Program-made: the position numbers and the translations under genes
Part shown: positions 1-8,700 of the stretch, piece by piece
Layout of the letters: each line of letters opens with the position of its first letter
Numbering within the stretch: the first letter of the stretch is position 1
NCBI GenBank assembly: GCA_964632505.1
Contig: CAZWCE010000047.1
Span: 1 to 9,057, forward strand
Length of the DNA stretch: 9,057 nucleotides
Source of the DNA: CAZWCE01 sp964632505
GTDB taxonomy: Bacteria > Planctomycetota > Planctomycetia > Pirellulales > Thermoguttaceae
Direction: 5' to 3'
Notes under the pieces: model-generated
Database searches by the model: none
Told to the model about the DNA's origin: nothing
The model's input: the letters and a program-made list of their open reading frames with translations, nothing else

Positions 1-77
1 CTACGCCAATCAATCAAAATCAACCAGCCCCAGCCACTAAAATGTCGGAAGAACCTCAAAAGAAGGCGAACGACTGA
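1..77 (+). CDS. Probable 3' end of an upstream gene (partial)
   Basis: With codons read from base 3, the frame is open from the window edge to a TGA at 75-77. It ends in a hydrophilic tail, MSEEPQKKAND, preceded by a Pro/Gln/Asn-rich stretch. Such charged, low-complexity tails are common at protein C-termini, so this is read as the last 24 codons of a gene that begins outside the window. The alternative frame from base 2 ends in TAA at 38-40 (tail STSPSH) and cannot be excluded; the frame from base 1 stays open to a TAA near 136-138 but looks non-coding. Too little is present to name a product. It would lie on the same strand as the next gene but 324 bases away, so probably in a separate transcription unit. 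Confidence 0.35.
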   Translation, partial: TPINQNQPAPATKMSEEPQKKAND

Positions 78-279
78 TCCAGATCTCGGATTCACTTCTC
101 TCGATCTCCTCCGTTTCCCGACCGCATTCCCGTAAACCCTGTAACTTAAATCTGCCGGGATGGTTTCGTTTCGTTCTCTTCTTCTCTTCTTGATTCCTCG
201 TTCCGTGTGTGGTAGTTTGAGACGTGTCGAGCCACCGGAACGCGAACTCGGTTCATTTCCACGTTCTCACGGAATCGAT

Positions 280-304
280 GCCGGCTTTCCGGTCTTCCGC
301 CGGC
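280..304. repeat. Inverted repeat, possible leader hairpin
   Basis: GCCGGC at 280-285 and GCCGGC at 299-304 can pair across a 13-base loop, giving a short, all-G/C stem about 100 bases before the propeller gene's start codon. No T-run follows directly (the T-rich stretch begins some 20 bases later), so it is not a classical intrinsic terminator. It could be a weak terminator for the upstream gene, an mRNA-stabilising hairpin, or chance, since GCCGGC is common in GC-rich DNA. Confidence 0.2.
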
Positions 305-390
305 TCATTCTCATTGCTTGTTCTTTTTACTTATCGAATTCGTTCTTGGTCGAACCGGGAGAGATGGTGAGACCAGGGGCAACCGCGATC

Positions 391-394
391 GGAG
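391..394 (+). promoter_or_regulatory. Ribosome binding site deciding the propeller start
   Basis: GGAG lies 7 bases before the ATG at 402. It picks that ATG over the in-frame upstream ATG at 318, which has no such site and would place 28 polar residues in front of the signal peptide. Confidence 0.75.
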
Positions 395-401
395 TCATGA
401 A

Positions 402-3400
402 ATGAAAAGCATCTCTTTCTCATGCAGTCTCATCTGTTCGCTTTTTTTCTTTTTTCCGGCGAGCGCTTCGGTAGTTGGCGGCGAAAATCTTGCCGATGGC
501 GGCATTTTCGTCCGTATTGGATGCGAGGATGCGGAAGCCTTGATCGATCTGAAAACCGACAGCAATATCGTCCATGGGTTGGATACGGACATCGGCGACG
601 TCATAGCTGCCCGCAAGACGCTTGCCGCGGTCGGACGATACGGCCCGATTTCCGTCTCTCATTTCGACGGGAAGCATCTTCCCTATATCGCCGATACGAT
701 CAACCTTCTAATCGTCGATGATGATAGCCGCCTCGCCAAGGAAGAGATATTGCGGGTGCTTTGCCCGAAGGGAATCGCCTATCGGGGTGGAGAAAAACTG
801 GTGAAACCTCTCCCGGGCAATACGTCCGACTGGGGACAATTCCTCTATGATGCCTCCGGTAACGCGGTGTCGCCCGATACGGCCGTCGACGTTCCCTACC
901 ATATTCAATGGGAAGGTGGCCCCAAATGGACGCGGAGCCACGACCGGCTCTCGTCGTTGAATTCGCTGGTGTCCAGCGACGGAAAAATTTTCTATGTTTA
1001 CGATGAAGGGATGATCGAGGACTTCTACTACCCGGCCCAATGGAAGATGATCTGCAGAGACGCCTACAACGGCGTGATCCTCTGGAAACGCGACGTGAAG
1101 AAGTGGGAAGATCATTGGCGGGCGTTCCGGTCGGGTCCGACGCAGTTGAACCGGCGCATCGTGGCGGCCGGTGAAAAAGTGTATGCCTCGCTCGGTATCG
1201 GTGAACCGGTACAGGTGATCGACGCGGCGAACGGCAAAACGATTCGTACGCTGAAAGGGACGGAGGGAACGGAGGAAATCATCCACCACGACGGCATCCT
1301 CTATCTCGTCATTCTTCCTTTCGATGGAAAACCGAGAGATTATCAGTCGATGTACCGGCAGGGAAAACGGCCGGGGCTCCAGAAGAAGCTCATGGCGGTG
1401 GATCCGACTTCAGGCGAAATCTTGTGGGAAAAAATGGACCAAGACACCCTCGGTATTTTGCCGGTCACGCTGATCGCCGACCAGAACCGGGTGTATTATC
1501 AATCGAGGAATTGCATCCTCGCTCTCGACAACCAGAGTGGCAAGCAGGTCTGGAAATCCCTTCGCCGCTCGGCCGAAAGCAGACCTTCGAATTTTTCACC
1601 CGCCTTGGTCGTCTATGAAGATGTCGTGCTTTCGGTCGACAATCTTCCGGAAGCGCCCAAGGGAAAGAACAACGAGGGGGCGGTGAAACTGGTGGAACAG
1701 GAGAACATCGTCTGGAGTTTTTCGCCATCGGCCAGCAACATCCCCGGAGAACTGGTCGCATTCTCGGCGGATACGGGAGAACGATTGTGGACCACCGATG
1801 CCAGGGCCGCCTACGGTGCCCAGATGGACTGTTTCGTCGTGAATGATCTCGTTTACGTCGGGCAGGCCCCCAGGAGGCATACGGCCGACTTCACGAAAGC
1901 CTATGACGTGCATACCGGGGAAATCAAGAGGGAACTCGATACCGCCTCCGCCTTCACCAGAACGCACCATCATCGCTGCTGGAGAAACAAAGCGACCGAA
2001 AACTATATTCTCATGGGGAGGACCGGCGTGGAGCTGATCAGCTATGACGGTTCGCTCGCCATGCAGAACGCCTTCACGCGAGGCAATTGCGAATACGGCA
2101 TCATGCCCGCCAATGGGCTCATCTACGTGCCGCCCCATTCCTGCGGTTGTTATATCCAGATCAAGGTGAGCGGCTTCTTCGCCTATTCGCCGAAAAACAA
2201 GTCTCCACTCGCCGGACAGACGCCGAAAAACGTTCATGTGAAAGGGAAGGCCTTCGAGGACCTTGCTCCCTCCAGGGAGAGAGTTTCGCAAAACGACTGG
2301 TCGACCTATCGGCACGATGCGTTGCGCAGCGGCAGCAGCCCGTCGACCGTATCGGCCGAACTCGATCCGGTATGGAAGGTCCAGTTCCCGGGAGAGGTGA
2401 GCAGTCCCGTCATTGCCGAGGGGACCGTCTATCTCGCGGCCGAAGATGCCCACTCCCTTTATGCCGTTGACCAAGATAGCGGAAAGACCCGATGGACTTT
2501 CCATGCCGGAGCAAGAATCGATTCACCACCGACCGTCGTCGGCAATGCGGTGTACTTCGGTTCACGCGACGGCTGGGTCTACGCTCTCGTGGCCGAAACG
2601 GGTGAACTTGCCTGGAAGTTTCGGGCCGCGAAATCGGACCGCATGCACTGTGTGTATGGCCAACTGGAGTCGGTGTGGCCGGTTCACGGTTCGGTGTTGG
2701 CGCTCGATGGAACGATCTATTTCGCCGCGGGAAAGTCGAGCTATTTGGATGACGGCCTCTACCTCTATCAGCTCGATGCCCGGACCGGCCAAAAACTCAT
2801 GGAAAAGAAATTTTACTCCAGAGACCCCGTCACGGGCGATCAAGTTCCCAACGCCGGACATCATCTCCCGGGTGCCCTGAATGACATTCTCGCCAGTGAC
2901 GGCCAAACCCTTTTCCTGCGCGATTTTCAACTTCATCTCGACAGCATTCCCGATAAGCACACCATCATGGGCAAATTGCCCGAGAAGATGAAACTCCATG
3001 TTCACAATACGGCCGGCTATCTGGACGAAACATGGGCGCATCGCACCTATTGGTACTACGGCACGAAGATGGATTCGGCTTATGGGGGATGGGCGCGGGC
3101 CGGGAGAAGGAATTATTCCGGACGCCTGATGGTCCGCGATGGAGATCAATTGTATGGATATGGCAGAAGGAAGCGAGACAACGATTTCAGGGCCGCGCCG
3201 GCATTGGGCTTTTACGGCATACGCGACACCCATCTGTTCTGCGCCCCGGCGAAGGTTCCCTCGAAGAGCACCTCGGGAAAGAGGAATAAACGCTCCGCGG
3301 CCAACCTGGAATATACGTGGTCGCTTCCTTGCGATCTGCATGTCAGGGCCATGGCGCTGGCGGGAGACAACGTTCTCGTCGCCGGAACCAAAGATATTCT

Positions 3401-3623
3401 CCGAACCGAGAATATGACTCGATCGGCGATCGATCGGCAGGCCGAACTTCTGGAAAGCGACAAGGAACAATACTTCCAGGTCTATTCCAAAGAGAACGGC
3501 AAGCTGCTCGCCGAAATCGAACTTGATGCCAAGCCGGCCTTCGACGGATTGGCCGTCGCCCGGGGCAAGGTTTTCATCTCCACCGAATCGGGAGAACTGA
3601 TCTGCCTGGGTCCGAGCAAGTAA
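402..3623 (+). CDS. Secreted PQQ-type beta-propeller protein with methyltransferase-like N-terminal domain
   Basis: The 1073-residue product begins with a Sec signal peptide: K2, a hydrophobic core at about 5-18, and likely cleavage after the A-S-A at 20-22. Residues about 34-130 resemble a class I SAM methyltransferase fold: VRIGCEDAEA sits where the glycine-rich loop would be, VHGLD (57-61) matches the acidic end of strand 2, followed by HFDGKHLPY (87-95), INLLIVDDD (100-108) and EILRVLCPKGIAY (115-127). The cofactor loop has lost most glycines, so catalysis is doubtful. Residues about 140-600 form a first propeller with PQQ/BamB-like blade ends such as MAVDPTSGEILW and VAFSADTGERLW. A linker precedes a second propeller (about 632-1070), opened by DWSTYRHDALRSG and containing YAVDQDSGKTRW. 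Related planctomycete proteins are often labelled BamB-like, but this one is far longer than BamB, and a PQQ cofactor is not proven. The protein probably acts in the periplasm or at the cell surface, perhaps as a binding scaffold; its substrate is unknown. It is followed after 24 bases by the DUF1559 gene, probably in one operon. Confidence 0.9.
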   Translation: MKSISFSCSLICSLFFFFPASASVVGGENLADGGIFVRIGCEDAEALIDLKTDSNIVHGLDTDIGDVIAARKTLAAVGRYGPISVSHFDGKHLPYIADTINLLIVDDDSRLAKEEILRVLCPKGIAYRGGEKLVKPLPGNTSDWGQFLYDASGNAVSPDTAVDVPYHIQWEGGPKWTRSHDRLSSLNSLVSSDGKIFYVYDEGMIEDFYYPAQWKMICRDAYNGVILWKRDVKKWEDHWRAFRSGPTQLNRRIVAAGEKVYASLGIGEPVQVIDAANGKTIRTLKGTEGTEEIIHHDGILYLVILPFDGKPRDYQSMYRQGKRPGLQKKLMAVDPTSGEILWEKMDQDTLGILPVTLIADQNRVYYQSRNCILALDNQSGKQVWKSLRRSAESRPSNFSPALVVYEDVVLSVDNLPEAPKGKNNEGAVKLVEQENIVWSFSPSASNIPGELVAFSADTGERLWTTDARAAYGAQMDCFVVNDLVYVGQAPRRHTADFTKAYDVHTGEIKRELDTASAFTRTHHHRCWRNKATENYILMGRTGVELISYDGSLAMQNAFTRGNCEYGIMPANGLIYVPPHSCGCYIQIKVSGFFAYSPKNKSPLAGQTPKNVHVKGKAFEDLAPSRERVSQNDWSTYRHDALRSGSSPSTVSAELDPVWKVQFPGEVSSPVIAEGTVYLAAEDAHSLYAVDQDSGKTRWTFHAGARIDSPPTVVGNAVYFGSRDGWVYALVAETGELAWKFRAAKSDRMHCVYGQLESVWPVHGSVLALDGTIYFAAGKSSYLDDGLYLYQLDARTGQKLMEKKFYSRDPVTGDQVPNAGHHLPGALNDILASDGQTLFLRDFQLHLDSIPDKHTIMGKLPEKMKLHVHNTAGYLDETWAHRTYWYYGTKMDSAYGGWARAGRRNYSGRLMVRDGDQLYGYGRRKRDNDFRAAPALGFYGIRDTHLFCAPAKVPSKSTSGKRNKRSAANLEYTWSLPCDLHVRAMALAGDNVLVAGTKDILRTENMTRSAIDRQAELLESDKEQYFQVYSKENGKLLAEIELDAKPAFDGLAVARGKVFISTESGELICLGPSK

Positions 3624-3647
3624 GGCTTTTTCCATTTTCCAGGTTCC

Positions 3648-5567
3648 ATGATGACCGATTCGAACCACTCCCAGCAAGTCCCCACGGAAAAACCCGACGA
3701 CCAGAAAACGAAGCCGGGCTGTTTTCGGAACTGCCTGGTCGCCGGCGTGCTGCTCTTTCTTATGTTTTTTCTCTTCATCTGGAGCATGTTTTTGCGGCAT
3801 CGGCCGCTGCAGATCTCCGAGGAGACGACCTACATCACCGAGCCGCTCAAGTCGAACGGAATGCAGGTCGATTATTTCAAGGCGCTCGAAGAGCGCAATC
3901 ATTCTCCCAGCATGAAGACCGATCGGAACGGCTTCCGGCTCATCGCTCGGGCCCTCGGTCCGGCGGTCTGCGAGAATGCCGATCCGTTGCTTTGTCGTAA
4001 GGTCTTCGCGAAACTCGATCTGCCGATCAGCGCCGAACCGACGATGACCTATCAATCTCCCTGGGAATACCTGGAGGAATATCTCGAGGAGCATGATGTC
4101 GAGGACAAACAATACTGGTACGAGATGAGGGTTCAGGCCATACATACCCCTTGGACATTGGACGATCTCCCGATGATGGAAACCTGGCTGAAGGAGAACG
4201 GACCTTTCCTCGACTTCCTCGGCGAAGCGGTTCAAAAGCCGGAGTTTCTTTTTCCGATGGCCCGCTCGAGCGAACAGGAATTGCTGTTCAACTTTTCCAG
4301 TCCTCATTTGGGATTCATTCGCGGTTCTGTGGAAGATGGGCTCTCTGTCCGCGCCCATTATCGTATCGGCACCGGCAATCTCGACGGCGCGATCGACGAC
4401 ATCCTCATATTGCATCGACTCGGGCGCCACCTTCTCAGCTCTGCCCATACTCACCCCTGGACTGCGATCAGCGGGAGGATCTTTGCAACACGGGCTTTTG
4501 GAATCGGTATCGCGGGGGCGAGGAAATATCCGCCGACAGCCGAGCAACTGCGACGTCTTCGCGATCAGTGGCACGACGCCCCGCGGAGAATCGATCTCCA
4601 GGAAACCCCTCTTCCAGCCCGATTTGCCGTACTCGATATCGGGCAGCATTTAGCCGCGGGAGAATCCCCGAAAGAGTTTCTAGATTCTATCTACGCATGT
4701 GTTCCCACTTATGCCGAATACCCGATCGAAAGGATCGGATGCGATTGGAATCTCGTCATGAAACGGTTGAACGACCATTTCGACCGCGACTTCAACCAAG
4801 AAGAGTGGGACAACTCCGACCGTTCGCCCGTGAGGGAACTTCTCCACCCCCAAACACGTTCGATTCTCTACGCCGATATGATTTTTAATACTTTATTTGA
4901 TACATATGGGGCGTTCGCCAAAACCGCATTTCAGGAACAAGGGTGCTTGGAGAACCTCCACCAGATTGCCCTGGCGATGTTGCTCTACGAGCGTGAGCAC
5001 GGCACACTGCCGCCCGCCTGGACCGAAGATGCCGACGGCGATCGGCTCCATAGCTGGCGTGTGTTGCTGCTTCCGTATCTCAACCAAGAGGAACTGTACG
5101 AGAAGATTCGCCTCGACGAGCCCTGGGACAGCGAACACAACCGCCGGTTTCACCAGGCCGATATTGCGTTTTATCAATGTCCCTCTTCGGAATTCGATCC
5201 CGGAGAGACGACCTACTCGGTCGTCGTCGGCGACAAGACCGCTTTCGGCGGCGCCCGGCCACGGAAGCTCCTAGAAATCGGAACGTACTATTTCAATACG
5301 ATTCTGGTGGTGGAAGCGAACCGGGCCGACCCTTGGATGTCGCCCGAGACCGCCATCGCGGCCGAGACCGCCGATGTCGAAGGCATTCACTCCTTCCTTT
5401 CCGAGGAAACGGCCTCTTCGGCGATCACGAAGAAAACCGTCGGTAATGCACACAATTACGCACCTCATGCAGCCATCTCCAATGGTAGCGCCGTCGACTG
5501 GTTGAATGAGGGAGAGCTTCGTCAATATCTGCAAGGGACGCTCGACCCCTCTCTTCCCCCGGAGTGA
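3648..5567 (+). CDS. Membrane-anchored DUF1559 domain protein
   Basis: A 639-residue protein. The N-terminal 28 residues are polar and cytoplasmic. One transmembrane helix spans about 29-49 (CLVAGVLLFLMFFLFIWSMF), so the bulk should be extracytoplasmic. Residues about 70-420 form a mostly helical domain that I do not recognise as a named family; GNLDGAIDDILILHRLGRHL (243-262) resembles a TPR-like helical hairpin seen in other planctomycete proteins. Residues about 429-635 match DUF1559: GCLENLHQIALAMLLYE (432-448), HGTLPPAW, HSWRVLLLPYLNQEELYEKI (468-487), LDEPWDSEHNRRF and YQCPSSE (509-515). DUF1559 proteins normally begin with a type IV pilin-like methylation signal; here that part is replaced. 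The usual closing signature (HxGGANVxFADGSV) is reduced to APHAAISNGSAVDWL (605-619). The biochemical role of DUF1559 is unknown. The gene starts 24 bases after the propeller gene; only AGG at 3641-3643, too close to the start, precedes the tandem ATGs at 3648 and 3651, so translation may be coupled. Confidence 0.88.
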   Translation: MMTDSNHSQQVPTEKPDDQKTKPGCFRNCLVAGVLLFLMFFLFIWSMFLRHRPLQISEETTYITEPLKSNGMQVDYFKALEERNHSPSMKTDRNGFRLIARALGPAVCENADPLLCRKVFAKLDLPISAEPTMTYQSPWEYLEEYLEEHDVEDKQYWYEMRVQAIHTPWTLDDLPMMETWLKENGPFLDFLGEAVQKPEFLFPMARSSEQELLFNFSSPHLGFIRGSVEDGLSVRAHYRIGTGNLDGAIDDILILHRLGRHLLSSAHTHPWTAISGRIFATRAFGIGIAGARKYPPTAEQLRRLRDQWHDAPRRIDLQETPLPARFAVLDIGQHLAAGESPKEFLDSIYACVPTYAEYPIERIGCDWNLVMKRLNDHFDRDFNQEEWDNSDRSPVRELLHPQTRSILYADMIFNTLFDTYGAFAKTAFQEQGCLENLHQIALAMLLYEREHGTLPPAWTEDADGDRLHSWRVLLLPYLNQEELYEKIRLDEPWDSEHNRRFHQADIAFYQCPSSEFDPGETTYSVVVGDKTAFGGARPRKLLEIGTYYFNTILVVEANRADPWMSPETAIAAETADVEGIHSFLSEETASSAITKKTVGNAHNYAPHAAISNGSAVDWLNEGELRQYLQGTLDPSLPPE

Positions 5568-5589
5568 CGCTCCCTCGGTAATCGCGTCA
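5565..5589. repeat. Inverted repeat over the DUF1559 stop codon
   Basis: TGACGC (5565-5570), which includes the TGA stop, can pair with GCGTCA (5584-5589) across a 13-base loop. No T-tract follows, so it does not qualify as an intrinsic terminator. It may mark the end of the + strand transcript, or be chance. Confidence 0.25.
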
Positions 5590-5620
5590 TCCATCGCGTT
5601 CGTCCATCGGGGCGTCATCC
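5584..5620. repeat. Short direct repeat GCGTCATCC
   Basis: The 9-mer GCGTCATCC occurs at 5584-5592 and again at 5612-5620, with CCATCG repeated in the spacer (5591-5596 and 5604-5609). It lies between the convergent genes. On the minus strand it encodes part of the Asp-rich tail of the small frame at 5587-5703, so it may reflect repetitive coding sequence rather than a protein-binding site. Confidence 0.3.
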
Positions 5621-5703
5621 GAACCATCTTCCAGAAACTCCGGCGTCGTCACTTCTTCTGTGGGGGAGATGTCGAAGTACTTCTTGGGCACGTGTCCCGG
5701 CAT
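5587..5703 (-). CDS. Possible small protein or gene remnant with acidic C-terminus
   Basis: A 38-codon minus-strand frame from ATG at 5703 to TGA at 5587-5589. It begins MPGHVPKKYFDISP and ends in an acidic tail, EDGSDDAPMDERDG. The frame is open further upstream (to an ATG at 5802), but that part overlaps the beta-helix gene and looks less protein-like. Of the 38 codons, 26 end in G or C, and the Lys-Lys-Tyr-Phe-Asp core followed by an acidic tail looks selected. AAGGA lies 12 bases before the ATG, farther than ideal. It sits 71 bases downstream of the beta-helix gene on the same strand and could share its transcript. I do not recognise a family. Alternatives are the decayed C-terminus of a lost gene or a chance frame. 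Confidence 0.3.
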   Translation of the reverse strand: MPGHVPKKYFDISPTEEVTTPEFLEDGSDDAPMDERDG

Positions 5704-5774
5704 GGAGAAGGTGCTTCCTTGTTTGCCATGGAGCTTTTCTCGAGTCGGGCGGATTGTCGCTCGTAGCCTAGATG

Positions 5775-8700
5775 TTAGTGGGCATTGGGATCGACAGTAC
5801 AATGTGACGATTCGTATAGGCCAATCTGCTGAAAAGGAATTGGTTTAAACGGCATCGCTTGCTGCGCGGGCGTCGTTTGTAATAGCGCCAGGTCAGGGTT
5901 CATGAGTTTTCTCAGTCCCGGATCGATGCCGTCGAATTCATGGTTTTCGAACAGCTCGATATGTACCGAACGCGTCGTGACCGGGCCGCTGTTGTAGAAG
6001 ACGTTTCTCCAGAGATGATTGATGCCCGGCTCGTCCATCATCGTCGCGATTTGGGGATAACGCTCCAAATACAGGTCGTTTTGGATGATACCGGAATGGG
6101 GCTTGCCGGCTCGAAGCTCTTTCCAGACGGCGTTGCCGCCTCGCCATCCGCCGGTGAGACCCTGCTTGCACTCGACAAATAAGTTATTGTCGATGATGTT
6201 ATCGCGGCCCGAGTTGATCTGAATCGCTCCAAAGTTGCCGGCGCCGCACTGGCGAAAGACATTGCCGTAAACCACCATTCCGCTGATCGCATCATCGAAA
6301 CGGATCGCCGCCTGCCCATGGACTTCGGCTCCGCCGTCCGTCTTGCCGATTTGGTGGAAGTAGTTGTGCCGAAATACCACGCCCCGATAGGTCGGATTGC
6401 GAAACATGTCAATCGCTCCCTGATCGTCCGATTCCTTCACCATGGAGTGGATTTCATTGAACTCGATCGTGTGATCGTTTCCTTCAATGCGCATGGCGCT
6501 ACTCGGTCCGTCGAACATCAGGTTATGCGCCACGCGATTGCCGACCCCTTCGAGCCGAATCGCCGGAGTGTAGGTTCGGTCAATGCGTCCGAAGTCGTTG
6601 ATCCTGCAGTTTTCGACGACATGCCCGCCTGGCGCAAGGGTTTGGCGATCCCCGCCCGAGACGAGCATCGCCGATCGCCCGATTCGGTTCACATCCAGGC
6701 CGATGGCACGGTTGTTCGTGCCGCCGCGGATGATGAATCCATCCCCCGCGAATCGACGGATCGTCCAGCCGACGAACCAGCAGTCATGGCACGAAGCGGC
6801 TTCGACCGCCAATGAACGCCCAAGGTCCAAGGTGATCCCTCGGACCTGAACATGCGACACATCCGACATGATGATCATCGGCGAGGAAAGCATGCCGATC
6901 TCCGCCTCGAACGGACGTTCTTCAGAAGGTGGGTAAAAATACAGTATACCGCTATTTCGGTCCAGGTACCATTCCCCCGGCATGTCGATCTCTTCCAGCA
7001 GATTGAACGCGTAGTATTGGATGCCCTGGCGCGTGTCCATTCCCGTACCACCGTAGCGATAGGGGGTGGCGGTGGTAATCGTCTTCTTCACCGGGTCGAT
7101 TTCGGCGATCTCGATCGTGCCGTCCGCCCAGAGGAATTTGAAATAGCCAAAGAGCCACGCATCCTTCACGCCCACCCAACGCTCGTGTCGGTCGGACAAG
7201 TATTCAAAGACGGAAGGCGTGTTGTCTTGGGGAGAGCCGGGCTGAAGGAGTTGCCCGATCCCAACAAATCCCTGGTTGGGCCAGCGAGCAAGGGGCATCG
7301 CTTCTCCGTCGACGAACAGTTCGAGCGCCGGGGGGGCGTTGCCTTGTCCGAAGCCACGGACCTTCAATTCGCCGTAGTCGTCGATGCCGAGCGATTTCAG
7401 ATCACACCGCAACACCTTGCCTCGTGACTCGGCCGGGAGGCGTTGGAGAATCGTTCGGTCTGTCACCTCGGTGAACCCGCTGAGTTGATGACCACCGTAA
7501 AAGACAACCGTGTCCCTTTCCGCCGCTCGGTAGACGACAGGTGCATCCGCGGTACCGGAATCCTCGGTCGAGAGCTGAAGGGGTTCGCTGATGGAATACC
7601 GGCCGGGCAAGATCGTCACGGCGATCGGTCCCTCGATTCCTTTGGACTTCAGCTTGCGCACTTCGTCACGGGCACGAGTGAGCGTTGCAAACGGTTCTTG
7701 GCGCGTTCCCGGATTCCCATCTTTGCCGTCCACGCCAACGAAAAGCTCCGCCACAAAAGCATCGATCGTCGGCACGTCGGTTCTCGATGCTTCGGGGTCG
7801 CGCAGCGGCTTGCCATTCACAAAACGCTGGAGTTCCTCAATTCTTTGGCGTGCCTCTTCTCGGTGGATGCCGGGATAAGCGGTCGTATCGGCGATGGTTT
7901 CATAGACCGCGATCGCTGCAGTCAAGTCCTTTTCGGCCAAGTGGCTTTGCGCGATTCTCAGATGCGCATAGCTGCGGAAATGGGGCGGGGCATGATCCGA
8001 GTCCATTACGCTGCGGGCAAGGCGACGCACTTCATTCATGGCGTCCCGCTTCCAGGCCGTCCGGATCTCGTCTAGAAGACCGAGCAGTCGCTGATTTTCT
8101 CGCTCCTTTGCCAGTGCCGGAGAATCCACCGGCTGAAATGTTGGCCTGAGCCTTTTGTAATCCGTTAGCACGGATTCCGCTGAAAGAGCCGAGCGGTAGA
8201 GGGTTACCTCATCCACCAAGCCGATGTAGTTGTGCCAACTGCTGCCGATCGTCAAATTGCCGTTTGCGTTGAAGTCGGTGTTGAACTCCTCTGGAATCGC
8301 CGAGTCGCCAACGAGAACGCCATTAAGGTAGAGCCGTATCATTCGGGCGGAGCGATCACACACCACGGCCAGATGGTTCCACGCATCCTTGGCTAAAGGA
8401 AACCGGGACAGGACGCCCATGTACTGATTGCGTCCTTCGGTGTCCTGGTACGGCAGCGCGACATTGACGAGGCCCGTATTTCGAATATCGACGACGAATT
8501 GTGTTTCAGGATAACCTCCATAGGAGACAATGCGTCGTTGATTCTGTGGGCCTTCGTAATCAAACCGCTGAGGCATGAGCATGGCCATGATGGTCCAGGA
8601 TTGGACGCCCAACCGCCTTTCTTCGGGCAATGATATCGACACCAGCCGCTTGGAATCGCCATTCATCTTCACGGCTTGCCCGGCAGGGGAGTCGACCAAC

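Larger units (their letters stand above)
78..401 (+). other. Intergenic region and leader of the propeller gene
   Basis: This 324-base stretch has no gene I can support. It is pyrimidine-rich in its first half. The only promoter-like pair I could find is TTGATT (190-195), a 17-base spacer, then TAGTTT (213-218), which matches the consensus poorly. A GCCGGC/GCCGGC inverted repeat lies at 280-304, and a smaller GTTC-N6-GAAC element lies at 344-357. An 81-codon open frame (160-405) crosses it, but its start lacks a spaced Shine-Dalgarno sequence and its third codon positions look unselected, so it is treated as a doubtful leader peptide rather than a gene. Confidence 0.5.

Noticed and set aside
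318..401. An N-terminal extension of the propeller protein from the ATG at 318
   Set aside because: It would put 28 polar, charged residues before an otherwise ideal signal peptide, whereas the ATG at 402 has GGAG 7 bases upstream.
1596..2504. A 302-codon minus-strand open frame inside the propeller gene
   Set aside because: It is antisense to well-supported propeller blades, and its Gly/Arg-rich translation shows no domain or credible start site.
402..3623. Classification as a PQQ-dependent alcohol dehydrogenase or as BamB
   Set aside because: No clear quinoprotein dehydrogenase features (vicinal-Cys ring with catalytic Asp, or a CxxCH haem motif) were seen. The protein is far longer than BamB and lacks an evident lipobox.
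2562..4649. A 695-codon open frame on the minus strand, spanning the end of the propeller gene and the start of the DUF1559 gene
   Set aside because: It lies antisense to two genes with clear domain matches. Its translation is rich in Arg, Gly, His and Ile without recognisable motifs, as expected for the complement of GC-biased coding sequence.
6852..7427. A 191-codon + strand open frame opposite the beta-helix gene (and a similar one at 7443-8075)
   Set aside because: Both mirror the codon pattern of the minus-strand gene, lack ribosome binding sites, and read as scrambled basic sequence.
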